A stretch of 64,000 nt of DNA from Longimicrobium sp. GTDB taxonomy: Bacteria > Gemmatimonadota > Gemmatimonadetes > Longimicrobiales > Longimicrobiaceae. Numbering within the stretch: position 1 is the first letter of the stretch; each line of letters starts with the position of its first letter. The DNA lies in NCBI RefSeq assembly GCF_035474595.1, contig NZ_DATIND010000127.1, positions 1-64,000 of the forward strand, written 5' to 3'. The translations under genes and the position numbers were made by a program. Shown in pieces: positions 33,740 through 41,645 of the stretch. The notes under the pieces were generated by a model that saw only the letters and a program-made list of their open reading frames with translations, made no database searches and had not been told where the DNA came from.

Positions 33740-34354
33740 ATGAGGATGATCCATGCGGCCCTGCCGGCGATCGCCGCGGCCGCGATTGCCGCCGCCTGCA
33801 CCGGCGACGCCACCCGCAGCATCGTGGAGGTACAGAAGCCCGACACGGTGACCGTGCACGACACCATCCGCATCGGCAACACCAGCGTGACCTTCGACCA
33901 GATGGAGCGGCTGGGCAACCCGCTGGTGAGCGAGGTGTTCGTGGAGAAGCGCGAGCACGGCCACTTCAACGCCAGCCAGCCCGGCGAGGACGTGGCGCAG
34001 TTCCGCGACGACATCGCCCGCTTCATCACCGGCGTGGCCGGGCGCGACCCGGCCTACGCCAACGCGGTGGCCGCGGCGCTCACGCCCGACATGCTCGTCG
34101 TCCGCACCGACAAGGTGGGCGGCGGGCCGTACGGGCCCAACGTGGGGTGGCTGACCTACGTGCTGGACCCGGCCAACGGCTACGGCGGCCGCAAGCTCCA
34201 GGGCGACGACGTGGTGGACAAGGGACTGGCGGTGATCTTCGGCAACGCGCTGGGGAACAACAACAACGTGAGCCCCGGGCTGGTGACCGACAACGTGGAC
34301 GCGAACGACCACGCGCACGGGGCGGCGTTTCCGTATCTGGCGCCGCCGAACTGA
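33740..34354 (+). CDS. DUF4331-related lipoprotein, C-terminal type
   Basis: 204 aa from ATG 33740 behind AAAGGAG. Lipoprotein signal PAIAAAAIAAACTGDA with lipidated Cys at about residue 19. The mature region contains FDQMERLGNPLVSEVFV and ends in DDVVDKGLAVIFGNALGNNN and AAFPYLAPPN, a pattern found at the C-terminus of DUF4331 proteins. It lies 29 bases after the N-terminal type gene, so the two act like a split DUF4331 pair in one operon. Function unknown. Confidence 0.8.
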   Translation: MRMIHAALPAIAAAAIAAACTGDATRSIVEVQKPDTVTVHDTIRIGNTSVTFDQMERLGNPLVSEVFVEKREHGHFNASQPGEDVAQFRDDIARFITGVAGRDPAYANAVAAALTPDMLVVRTDKVGGGPYGPNVGWLTYVLDPANGYGGRKLQGDDVVDKGLAVIFGNALGNNNNVSPGLVTDNVDANDHAHGAAFPYLAPPN

Positions 34355-34357
34355 TCG

Positions 34358-34452
34358 AAGTGCGGAAGTGCGGAAGTGCGGAAGTGCGGAAGTGCGTGAG
34401 TGCGTGAGTGCGTGAGTGCGTGAGTGCGTGAGTGCGTGAGTGCGTGAGTGCG
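34358..34452 (+). repeat. Octamer tandem array (GAAGTGCG then TGAGTGCG)
   Basis: About five copies of gaagtgcg followed by about seven copies of tgagtgcg, immediately after the lipoprotein stop. It lies between two genes of the same block and may affect their transcript. Confidence 0.88.
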
Positions 34453-34573
34453 TCGTACGGTAGATCAAGAAGCAGACAGGGGCCGTGGCCCGATGCCCCC
34501 CTACCCCGTCCTCTCCGGGAGGGCGGGCGGAGGGTCACGGTTCCCTTCCATCCGATCCGGGAGCGAGGACGCG

Positions 34574-35770
34574 ATGAAGCACAAATGGACCGCCGCCGCG
34601 GCGGCCGCGCTGCTGGCGGGCACGGCCGGCGGCGCGTGGGGGCAGGAGATGGGGGGCGGCGGAGGGTTCCGCGCCGGCCGCTTCGACCTGGGGATCTACG
34701 CGGGCGGGTCGGTGACCAGCGACTGGTTCTCCGCCCGCACCATCACGCTGGACGGCACCGAGACGGGCGCGGACAACGGCGACGCGCAGGGGTTCCTCCC
34801 CGGCTACGCGCCGGTGTTCGGCGCCACGGCCACGCTCTGGCTCTCGCCCGCGTTCGGGGTGCGCGCGCACGGCAGCTACACGCCCATGCGGCTGCCCTAC
34901 ACCGGCGGTGCCTTCGGCAACGGCGCCACCGACCGCCAGCGCTACGTGCTGAACACGTACTTCTACGACCTGGACCTGGTGCTGCGCCCCTTTGCCATGC
35001 GCGAGGGCGCGGGGATGTGGCGCTCGGTCTACCTGTTCGCCGGTGGCGGGGGGATGACGGTGAACGTGGCCGGAACCAACCGGCGCGCCTGCCAGGCGAG
35101 CCTGCTCGCGCTGGGCGCCTGCCTCCCGCTGGAGCCGAGGCTGGCCACGGTGGGGCAGGGGACGGGCGGGGTGGGGATGGACCTGCTCCGCTTCGGCCGC
35201 TCGCTGGCGCTCTTCGGCGAGCTGGCGGCGCACGTCTATGATTCCCCCGTGCACGTGGGCGACGAGTGGGTGGGGCCGGTGACCGCCATCCGCGGCAGCG
35301 TCGTTCCCATCGCCGACGACCGCACGACGGTCACCGGGCGGCTGGTGCTGGGGCTGAAGCTGCAGCTGGGCGACCTGCTTCCGGCACTGGTTCCACCGCC
35401 TCCGCCGCCTATCGCATCGCTGGGGCCGGGCACGATCCCGCCGCCTCAGCCGCCTTCCCCGCCCCCGGCGCCGCCCGAGGCTCCGGCCGCCGCCTGCGCG
35501 GTGAACGTCGGGATGGCCGCCGGGGGTGAGACCTGGTTCGTGAACAGCGAGCCGGTGACCTTCAACGGCCGCCGCTACGTGAAGTACGGGCTGCCGCGCG
35601 TGCTGGGCGCATCGGACGTCGCGAGCGTGGGGAGCTACCGGGGCGTGTCGGTCTTCGCCGAGCCTTCGGCGGACCGGATGCGGCCGGAGGTGATCTACCT
35701 GCCCACCAGCCCGCGGTGCGAGTTCCAGGCGTACCAGGTGGAAGTGAAGGCCGGCGCGGTCCGCGGCTGA
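34574..35770 (+). CDS. Outer-membrane beta-barrel-like protein
   Basis: 398 aa with a signal peptide (HKWTAAAAAALLAGTAGGAWG). Residues 30-260 show amphipathic beta-strands (RFDLGIYAGGSVTSDWFSAR, TATLWLSPAFGVRAHGSYTP, RLVLGLKLQLGDLLP) like an eight-stranded outer-membrane barrel. A Pro-rich linker of about 35 residues follows, then a small C-terminal domain (about 315-398) with two Cys. Barrel plus external domain suggests an outer-membrane protein; substrate unknown. It belongs to the DUF4331-HupE block. Confidence 0.78.
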   Translation: MKHKWTAAAAAALLAGTAGGAWGQEMGGGGGFRAGRFDLGIYAGGSVTSDWFSARTITLDGTETGADNGDAQGFLPGYAPVFGATATLWLSPAFGVRAHGSYTPMRLPYTGGAFGNGATDRQRYVLNTYFYDLDLVLRPFAMREGAGMWRSVYLFAGGGGMTVNVAGTNRRACQASLLALGACLPLEPRLATVGQGTGGVGMDLLRFGRSLALFGELAAHVYDSPVHVGDEWVGPVTAIRGSVVPIADDRTTVTGRLVLGLKLQLGDLLPALVPPPPPPIASLGPGTIPPPQPPSPPPAPPEAPAAACAVNVGMAAGGETWFVNSEPVTFNGRRYVKYGLPRVLGASDVASVGSYRGVSVFAEPSADRMRPEVIYLPTSPRCEFQAYQVEVKAGAVRG

Positions 35771-35781
35771 TCGACCGAGGG

Positions 35782-35813
35782 CGGGCCGGGGCGCCGCAGG
35801 GTGCCCCGGCCCG
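35782..35813 (+). terminator. Hairpin between barrel and TPR genes
   Basis: Perfect 11-base stem (cgggccggggc / gccccggcccg) with a 10-base loop, 11 bases after the barrel gene. No T-run follows, so it may be an attenuator or mRNA-stability element rather than a full terminator. Confidence 0.45.
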
Positions 35814-35847
35814 GAGGGAACCACGCATACGGGGGATGGAGATGAAG

Positions 35848-37182
35848 ATGCGCAGACCGGCCGCCGTCATCGCCGGGGTGATGCTGATCGCGGGCGGCGG
35901 GGCGGCGACGGCGCGCTCGGCGATGGCCCACGCGAACGCGGCGCGGATGCGGCGCACGGCCGACGCGGTGCGCGCGGCGGCGGAGGTCCGCGCGGCCGAG
36001 GCGGCGCGGCGGGATGCCGACGTGCGCTTCTTCGAGGCGCGCGTGGCGCAGGACCCGTTCGGCGCGGCGGACCGGGCGCGGCTGGCGGGCCTCTATCTCC
36101 AGCGCGCGCGGGAAACCGGCGAGTACGACGGCTACCTGCGCGCCGAGGCCGCCGCCCGCGCCTCGCTCGGCGCGCGGGGGGAGCGCAACGCCGCCGCCCG
36201 CGTGGCGCTGGCCGGCGCGCTGATGGCCCGGCACCGGTTCGCCGAGGCGCGCTCGGTGGCGGACTCGCTGGTCGCCGGCGAGCCGGAGCGCGCATCGTAC
36301 CGCTCGCTGCTGGGCGAGCTGCAGATGGAGCTGGGGGATTACGACGCCGCGCGCGCCACCTTCGGCTCGCTCCTCTCCGAGCGCGGCAACCTGGGCGTCG
36401 CCCCGCGGCTGGCGCGGTGGATGGAGATGACGGGCCGCACCAACGACGCGCGCACCCTCCTCTACCAGGCCGCGCACGACGCGGCCGCGCGCGGCGACCT
36501 GCCGGCCGAGCAGGTAGCGTGGTTCCGCATGCGCGTGGGCGACCTGGAGCTGCGCAACGGCCGGCTGGACGCGGCCGAGGCGGCGTTCAGGGCCGGCCTC
36601 GCCATCCACCCCGAGGACTACCGGCTGCTGGGCGAGATGGCGAAGCTGGCGGCCGCGCGCGGCGAGTGGGCGGCGGCGCTGGCGCTGGGCGAGCGCGCCA
36701 TCGGCCAGGTGCTGGACCCGGCCACGCTGGCGGTGATGAGCGACGCCGCCCTGGCCAGCGGCGATACCGCGAAAAGCGAGGAGTACGCGCGGGTGATGGA
36801 GGTCTCGGTGCGCGGCCAGACGAGGGCGCTGCACCGCGGCTGGGGATTGTTCCTGCTGGACCGCGGCCGCCGCATCGACGCGGTGGCCGCGCAGGCGCAG
36901 GCCGACCTCCGCGCCCGCCGCGACGTGTACGGATGGGACCTGCTGGCCTGGGCGCGCCACCGCCAGGGCCGCGACGCCGAGGCGCGCGCCGCGATGGCGC
37001 AGGCGCTCCGGCTGGGCACCCGCGACGCGCAGCTCCTCTACCACGCGGGGATGATCGAGCACGCGCTGGGCGACGATGCCGCGGCGGAGCGCCATCTCCG
37101 GGATGCGCTGGCGATCGCGCCGGAGTTCCATCCGCTGCAGGTCCGGGCAGCGCGCGCGGTGCTGGACTCCATCCGCGGCTGA
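35848..37182 (+). CDS. Exported tetratricopeptide-repeat protein
   Basis: 444 aa. Start ATG 35848 is favoured by GGAG 6 bases upstream; ATGs at 35836 and 35842 are alternatives. A hydrophobic N-terminus (RRPAAVIAGVMLIAGGGAAT) is a signal peptide. About 8-10 TPR units follow, with recognisable turns such as LRNGRLDAAEAAFRAGLAIH and HALGDDAAAERHLRDALAIA. TPR proteins serve as scaffolds. It lies 9 bases before hupE and is surely co-transcribed with it. Confidence 0.85.
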   Translation: MRRPAAVIAGVMLIAGGGAATARSAMAHANAARMRRTADAVRAAAEVRAAEAARRDADVRFFEARVAQDPFGAADRARLAGLYLQRARETGEYDGYLRAEAAARASLGARGERNAAARVALAGALMARHRFAEARSVADSLVAGEPERASYRSLLGELQMELGDYDAARATFGSLLSERGNLGVAPRLARWMEMTGRTNDARTLLYQAAHDAAARGDLPAEQVAWFRMRVGDLELRNGRLDAAEAAFRAGLAIHPEDYRLLGEMAKLAAARGEWAAALALGERAIGQVLDPATLAVMSDAALASGDTAKSEEYARVMEVSVRGQTRALHRGWGLFLLDRGRRIDAVAAQAQADLRARRDVYGWDLLAWARHRQGRDAEARAAMAQALRLGTRDAQLLYHAGMIEHALGDDAAAERHLRDALAIAPEFHPLQVRAARAVLDSIRG

Positions 37183-37191
37183 GGAGGGAGA

Positions 37192-37797
37192 ATGTCCGAG
37201 CTGCTGGCGTACTTCCAGGTGGGGTTCCGGCACATCGTGAGCGCCAACGCACTCGACCACATCCTGTTCCTGCTGGTGCTGGCCGCCGTCTACCACGCCC
37301 GCGACTGGCGCGACGCGCTCTGGGTGGTCTCGGCCTTCACCGCGGGCCACTCGGTGACGCTGGCGCTGGCCGTCACCGGTGCGGTGCGGCTGCCCACGCG
37401 GCTGATCGAGTTCCTGATCCCCGTCACCATCGTGCTGACCTGCGCCGAGAACCTGGCCGTCACCGACCGCACGCGGGCGCCGTGGGGCGGGCGCTACCGG
37501 CCGGTGTTCGCGGCGGTGTTCGGGCTGGTGCACGGCGCGGGCTTCGCCAACTACCTGCACGACCTGTTCGTGGACCGCGTCGCCGTGCCGCTGCTGGGCT
37601 TCAACGTCGGCATCGAGGCGGGGCAGATCGTCGTCCTGCTCGCCGCGGCGGCCGTCTTCGCGGCGATGGATGCGGTGTTCCGCGCGGCCCCCGTCCCCCG
37701 CATTTCCGCGTCGCCCCTCCGCGCGCGGGTGGTGATGGTGTCGGGGATGGTGGCCGTGGTCGCCACCGTCTGGGCCGCCCAGCGCAAGCCGTGGTGA
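37192..37797 (+). CDS. HupE/UreJ-family membrane protein
   Basis: 201 aa with six or seven membrane helices. Family signatures: SANALDHILFLLVLAAVYHA, SAFTAGHSVTLALAVTG and the GLVHGAGFANYL helix, with conserved His/Asp residues that could bind metal. HupE-like proteins are linked to nickel, cobalt or other metal uptake. Here it ends a TPR-HupE pair in the DUF4331 block. A long octamer array begins two bases after its stop. The ribosome site GGAGGGAGA precedes the ATG. Confidence 0.87.
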   Translation: MSELLAYFQVGFRHIVSANALDHILFLLVLAAVYHARDWRDALWVVSAFTAGHSVTLALAVTGAVRLPTRLIEFLIPVTIVLTCAENLAVTDRTRAPWGGRYRPVFAAVFGLVHGAGFANYLHDLFVDRVAVPLLGFNVGIEAGQIVVLLAAAAVFAAMDAVFRAAPVPRISASPLRARVVMVSGMVAVVATVWAAQRKPW

Positions 37798-37798
37798 A

Positions 37799-37922
37799 GT
37801 GCGAGAGTGCGAGAGTGCGAGAGTGCGAGAGTGCGAGAGTGCGAGAGTGCGAGAGTGCGAGAGTGCGAGAGTGCGAGAGTGCGAGAGTGCGAGAGTGCGA
37901 GAGTGCGAGAGTGCGAGAGTGC
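37799..37922 (+). repeat. Octamer tandem array, 15.5 copies of GTGCGAGA
   Basis: 124 bases of perfect 8-bp repeats. In one reading direction it would give VRECESAR repeats and on the other strand LALSHSRT, but because 8 is not a multiple of 3, all frames are open and none is likely translated. It is the longest array of this family in the window. The units are identical, so it is probably recent or subject to slippage. Confidence 0.95.
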
Positions 37923-38044
37923 GGCCCGTGACGCATGTACATTTCCGCACGCACGACCAGGCGTCATCCAGAGTCGTCTCCGCGCTGCGCGCGTCCAGGG
38001 GAGGATGAAAGGACGAGCCGTAGCCGCCGACGAGCCGAACAGCC

Positions 38045-38100
38045 TCGCGCAGTTTGCGAGGCTTCCCGTAGTTGTTGCTGCGACTTCAGTCGCCGGTGAC
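38045..38100. repeat. Small REP-like hairpin
   Basis: Stem agcctcgc / gcgaggct with a 7-base loop at about 38041-38063, followed by a conserved-looking gttgctgcgacttcagtcgcc block. It lies between the octamer array and the DUF6702 gene and has no coding capacity. Confidence 0.4.
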
Positions 38101-38160
38101 CGGCTGCGCGCGGAACTTTCTATCGATTCAGGCCGGACTTCAACCGCAGGGATTCTGGGG

Positions 38161-38640
38161 ATGATGACGACGCGGTTCGCGCGGTTGGCATGCGCAGGGA
38201 TAGCGATCCTCGCCTCGATGGGCGCGGCGCCGGGGAGGATGCATCCGCTGCACACGACGCTGACGCAGATCACCGCCGGGCCCGGGCGCGCGACGATCTG
38301 GGTGCGCGCGTTCGCGGACGACTTCGCGCGCGGCGTGGCGCCGGTGCGCGCGCCCGCCGGCGCGGACGCGGCGCAGGCGTACCTGGCGGCATCGATCGCC
38401 GTGTGGGACCGCGCGGGGCGGCGCGCGGCGCTGGTCCCGTGCGGCACTCGCCGCTCGGGCGACCTGCTCTGGTACTGCCTGCGCGCGCAGACGCCGGGCG
38501 GCCTGAGCGGCGCGCGCGTGCTGAACCGGATGCAGTTCTCCGTCTACGACGACCAGGTGAACGTGGTCCAGGCCGCGTACGGCGGGCGCAGCACCAGCCT
38601 CCTCTTCGTCCCCGGCGACGAGGCGAAGCGGCTGCCGTAG
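38161..38640 (+). CDS. DUF6702-like protein
   Basis: 159 aa, exported (FARLACAGIAILASMGAAPG signal). The mature protein begins MHPLHTTLTQITAGPGRATI and continues WVRAFADDFARGV, with later RMQFSVYDDQVNVVQAAYGG. The HPLH start and FADDF motif match DUF6702 proteins, which are often near HupE and DUF4331 genes. Function unknown, possibly metal-related by association. The octamer array and a spacer separate it from hupE. Confidence 0.78.
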   Translation: MMTTRFARLACAGIAILASMGAAPGRMHPLHTTLTQITAGPGRATIWVRAFADDFARGVAPVRAPAGADAAQAYLAASIAVWDRAGRRAALVPCGTRRSGDLLWYCLRAQTPGGLSGARVLNRMQFSVYDDQVNVVQAAYGGRSTSLLFVPGDEAKRLP

Positions 38641-39021
38641 GCCCGTGTCCCCCGACTCGCCGTGATCGCCACACCCCCAACGACGGCTCGGCGGGATGAG
38701 GAGGCCTCCACACTCAGGAGAGACCTTGCTGCGACAGGATCGGGAACTATGATCCCCTGTCCCCTGTCCCCTGTCCCCTGTCCAGGACCCCATCTTCCTG
38801 CAGTCCCCGGAGATACATCCACCACGAACGCCGGGCTCGTACCTCCTTCCATGACACACGCGGCGCGCGGGCCCGTCCTTGCCGGAAATCTCGCGGCAAA
38901 CCTTATGCAGTTGTTGCCGGCCACCCGGGCGGGTACATTCCGCGGGGTTCCCCGGCCCCACCTGGCGCGCCCGGAACCCGCACGGCGCCCCGCGGCGCAT
39001 CATCCCACAAGGAGCGACGAT
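38641..39021. other. Intergenic before the ECF sigma gene
   Basis: Holds the cccctgt heptamer array at 38754-38783. The open frame that runs into the sigma gene is not protein-like before 39022. A promoter for the sigma gene is expected around 38880-38990 but no element is convincing. Confidence 0.5.
38754..38783 (+). repeat. Heptamer tandem array CCCCTGT
   Basis: Four perfect copies of cccctgt. The same heptamer occurs at 16199-16226. Confidence 0.85.
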
Positions 39022-39624
39022 TTGGCGGTGCCCGACACGCTCGTTCCGGCACAGGCGGACCGCGAGCTGGTGCGGCGCATGGCCGCGGGAGACGAGGCCG
39101 CGCTGGGTGCGCTGCACGACCGCTACGCCACGCTCCTGCACTCGCTGGTCATCCGCATCGTGGGCGATCCCGACGACGCCGAGGAGGTGCTGGAGGAGAC
39201 CTTCTGGCAGGCGTGGCGGCAGGCCGGGCGCTACGAGGAAGGGCGCGGCGGGCTGAGCACCTGGCTGGTGATGATGGCCCGCAGCCGCGCGCTGGACCGC
39301 ATCCGCAGCCGCCGGCGCGTGCGCGAGGAGCGCTGGGAAGAGCTTCCCGAGCCGTCGTACGTGGAGGCGGGCGGAAGCGGCGACGTGCCCTCGCCGCTGG
39401 AGTCGGCGCAGGCGGACGAGGTGCGGCGCGTGGTCGCCAGCGCGGTGGCCAGGCTGCCGCCCGAGCAGCGGCAGACGGTGGAGCTGGCCTATTTCCGGGG
39501 GATGAGCCAGACGGAGATCGCGGAGGCCACCGGGCAGCCCCTGGGTACGGTGAAGACGCGGGCACGGCTGGCGCTGACCAAGCTGCGGGACGCGCTGGCG
39601 GTGCTGAGGGAGGACGCCCGATGA
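39022..39624 (+). CDS. ECF-type RNA polymerase sigma factor
   Basis: 200 aa from TTG 39022, with AAGGAG 7 bases upstream; GTG 39028 is possible. Region 2: LGALHDRYATLLHSLVIRIV and DPDDAEEVLEETFWQAWRQA. Region 4: LPPEQRQTVELAYFRGMSQT and EIAEATGQPLGTVKTRARLA. It directs RNA polymerase to a stress or envelope regulon. The next gene overlaps by ATGA and encodes its RskA-type anti-sigma factor, resembling the SigK-RskA arrangement. Start codon is uncertain. Confidence 0.92.
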   Translation: MAVPDTLVPAQADRELVRRMAAGDEAALGALHDRYATLLHSLVIRIVGDPDDAEEVLEETFWQAWRQAGRYEEGRGGLSTWLVMMARSRALDRIRSRRRVREERWEELPEPSYVEAGGSGDVPSPLESAQADEVRRVVASAVARLPPEQRQTVELAYFRGMSQTEIAEATGQPLGTVKTRARLALTKLRDALAVLREDAR

Positions 39625-40529
39625 GCCCGGAGATGGGACACGACGACGTGCGGACCGCGCTGGCCGCCGAGGCGCTGGGCGCGCTGGACGGCGACGAGGC
39701 GGAAGCGGTCCGCGCGCACCTGGCGGACTGCGCCGAGTGCCGGAGCGAGCTGGAGGAGCTGCGCGAGGCGGCGGCCGCGCTCGCGCACGCCGCCCCGCCG
39801 GCGCCGATGGACGCGGATCGCTCCGCCCGCCTGCGCGCTCGCCTGGTCGCCCGCGCCGCCGCCGACCGCGCGGGCGGCGCACACGACGCGAATCCGGACG
39901 CGTTTTCGACCGGGCCGGCGCTGAAGGCCGTCGCGCCGCCGCTATCGGTGCCGGACGACCGCGGCGGCGTGATCCCGATCGCCCGCGCGCGGGAGCGGCG
40001 GGGGGGGATGGGAGGATGGCTGGCGGCCGCGGCGGCGGTGCTGCTGCTGATCGGCGTGGGCGCCTACGCCGCGCGGATGAAGGGACGCTACGACGCGCTG
40101 AGCGAGCGCTATGCGTCGCTCGACGACGAGCGCACGCGGCTGGTGCGGTCGGTGGCGCGGCGCGACTCGACGCTGGCGTCGCTCTCCGGGGCGGGGGTGC
40201 AGGTGATCGAGCTGGCGTCCACCCAGCGGCGGGCGCCGAACGGGCGGATGTTCTGGGACCCGGCCACCGCGCGCTGGACCTTCTTCGCGCACGACATGCC
40301 CGCGCTGAAGGCCGGGCGCGACTACCAGCTCTGGCTCATCACCCCCGCGGGCCCGGTGAGCGCGGGCACCTTCAGGCCGTCGCCCGACGGTGGCGCGGTG
40401 GTGCAGGCCACCTACCCGCTCCCCCGCGACCAGCTGAAGGCCATCGCCGTCACCGAGGAGCCCGCGGGCGGCCTGCCGAAGCCCAGCGGCACCCCGCTGA
40501 TCGTTGGCACGTACGGGACGACGGAGTAG
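39621..40529 (+). CDS. RskA-type anti-sigma factor
   Basis: 302 aa. The N-terminal zinc-binding anti-sigma domain has AHLADCAECRSELEELRE (HxxxCxxC). A membrane helix follows at about residues 133-153 (WLAAAAAVLLLIGVGAYAAR), then a periplasmic coiled part and an RskA C-terminal domain (WDPATARWTFFAHDMPALKA, DYQLWLITPAGPVSAGTF). It holds the ECF factor at the membrane until a signal causes proteolysis. The 4-base ATGA overlap indicates coupled translation. Confidence 0.92.
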   Translation: MSPEMGHDDVRTALAAEALGALDGDEAEAVRAHLADCAECRSELEELREAAAALAHAAPPAPMDADRSARLRARLVARAAADRAGGAHDANPDAFSTGPALKAVAPPLSVPDDRGGVIPIARARERRGGMGGWLAAAAAVLLLIGVGAYAARMKGRYDALSERYASLDDERTRLVRSVARRDSTLASLSGAGVQVIELASTQRRAPNGRMFWDPATARWTFFAHDMPALKAGRDYQLWLITPAGPVSAGTFRPSPDGGAVVQATYPLPRDQLKAIAVTEEPAGGLPKPSGTPLIVGTYGTTE

Positions 40530-40654
40530 AAGGACTGAGAGATGGATGACAAAGCGCCCCGGCGAAATGTCGTGATCGATTGCACCCACGGTCTTGACAC
40601 TCTGTTCAGGATGTGAGATGTTCGGGGAGCGAAGCCAGTTCCACTGGAGGTACC

Positions 40655-40828
40655 ATGAAGCACGTCGACGAGGTGGCTGGGACGATCGGGACGCCTCTGC
40701 CTGATCCCGGCAGCGGCGTTCTCCCGCCGCTCCCATCCGAGGACCAGAAGTTCTTCGACGAATCGTTCCGCGCCGGCATCAAAGGCGTGGGCGAACTGGT
40801 GCGCAAGCGTAAGAAGCCGAAGCCGTAA
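40655..40828 (+). CDS. Small hypothetical protein
   Basis: 57 aa with a strong GGAGG before the ATG. It begins KHVDEVAGTIGTPLPDPGSG, has a middle EDQKFFDESFRAGIKGVGEL and ends in a Lys/Arg/Pro-rich tail. No family is recognised. It might be an antitoxin for the next gene, but a hairpin terminator between them argues against a single transcript. A possible promoter with TTGACA lies at 40594. Confidence 0.6.
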   Translation: MKHVDEVAGTIGTPLPDPGSGVLPPLPSEDQKFFDESFRAGIKGVGELVRKRKKPKP

Positions 40829-40852
40829 CGCGACCGACTGCAGTGAAATCTC

Positions 40853-40890
40853 CGCGGGCCAGTGACCTCCTCTCTGGCCCGCGCTTCATT
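40853..40890 (+). terminator. Hairpin after the 57-aa gene
   Basis: Perfect 10-base stem (cgcgggccag / ctggcccgcg), 11-base loop, then a T-rich cttcattt. It lies 24 bases after the stop of the small gene. Confidence 0.7.
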
Positions 40891-40908
40891 TCCGCCTGCG
40901 GTGTCCCG

Positions 40909-41634
40909 ATGCCTCATCCCGGCCAGGTCTTCTACCTCCCACCCGAACGAGGGGAGGAGCCAAACAAGGGCGATCGTCCACACGTGCTGCTGAGCCTCTG
41001 CCCACCCGGGGCGGAGATCGCAACCCTCGCGTATGGAAGCACGAGGACGACCGACGCCCGGCATGGGGCGGAAGCCGTTCTGGTGGAACCCGGTGGGACA
41101 TCGTATCGCGGCACCGGCCTTGTCTACCCTACCTACCTCTATCCGTCGCGCCTGGTGACGTTCCCCGCCGATGCGCTCGGCGCGCCGGCGGGGGTGATCA
41201 TCGACGAGATGCCCCTCGTCCGCGAATCGCTGAGGCGAGCTCTCGGCCTGGGCACTGGGGTTACTGGTGAACGCAACGTTCCCGGTGCCAACCGGCGAGG
41301 GCGCCTCGTGGAACTCGTCCCGGTAGTCGTCGAGGAATGGGAGGTCCGGTACGCGCTCGTGGTAACCGCGCCCCGGTACTCACGCACCGGATTCCAGCAG
41401 ACCGTGGTTCCCCTGCTCCCGGACGAATGCGAACCGCGGCCCCTCGACGTGATTATTTCGCCCAGCTCGGCACTCGCCCATGTGCACCCGCCGCTGTTGC
41501 ACACGTTGCTTGCCGCCACGATGGTGGCAACCGTGCATCAGCCCAGTTCCGTCTTGCGCTATCTGGACATCATCGTCGAGCCGGAGTTGATGGGACAGGT
41601 GGAATCGGCCCTCATTCTTCATTTCGGGCTCTGA
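40909..41634 (+). CDS. MazF/PemK-like double-domain protein (putative)
   Basis: 241 aa from ATG 40909; the longer frame to 40843 is less family-like. The first half (HPGQVFYLPPERGEEPNKGD, RPHVLLSLCPPGAEIATLAY) resembles the small beta-barrel of MazF/PemK toxins, with the RP(H/V)LLLS strand. The second half (RGRLVELVPVVVEEWEVRYA, VVTAPRYSRTGFQQTVVPLL) looks like a second copy. If so it is a tandem-domain MazF-fold protein. The fold assignment is by pattern and moderately sure; RNase activity is not shown. It precedes, convergently, the treY gene. Confidence 0.6.
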   Translation: MPHPGQVFYLPPERGEEPNKGDRPHVLLSLCPPGAEIATLAYGSTRTTDARHGAEAVLVEPGGTSYRGTGLVYPTYLYPSRLVTFPADALGAPAGVIIDEMPLVRESLRRALGLGTGVTGERNVPGANRRGRLVELVPVVVEEWEVRYALVVTAPRYSRTGFQQTVVPLLPDECEPRPLDVIISPSSALAHVHPPLLHTLLAATMVATVHQPSSVLRYLDIIVEPELMGQVESALILHFGL

Positions 41635-41645
41635 TCCGGTTTTGC

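Noticed and set aside
37799-37922. CRISPR array
   Set aside because: Units of 8 bp are contiguous, with no spacers, and no cas gene is near.
37807-38640. Frame with RECESARV repeats joined to the DUF6702 protein
   Set aside because: The repeat part is an 8-bp tandem array, open in all frames. The true gene starts at 38161.
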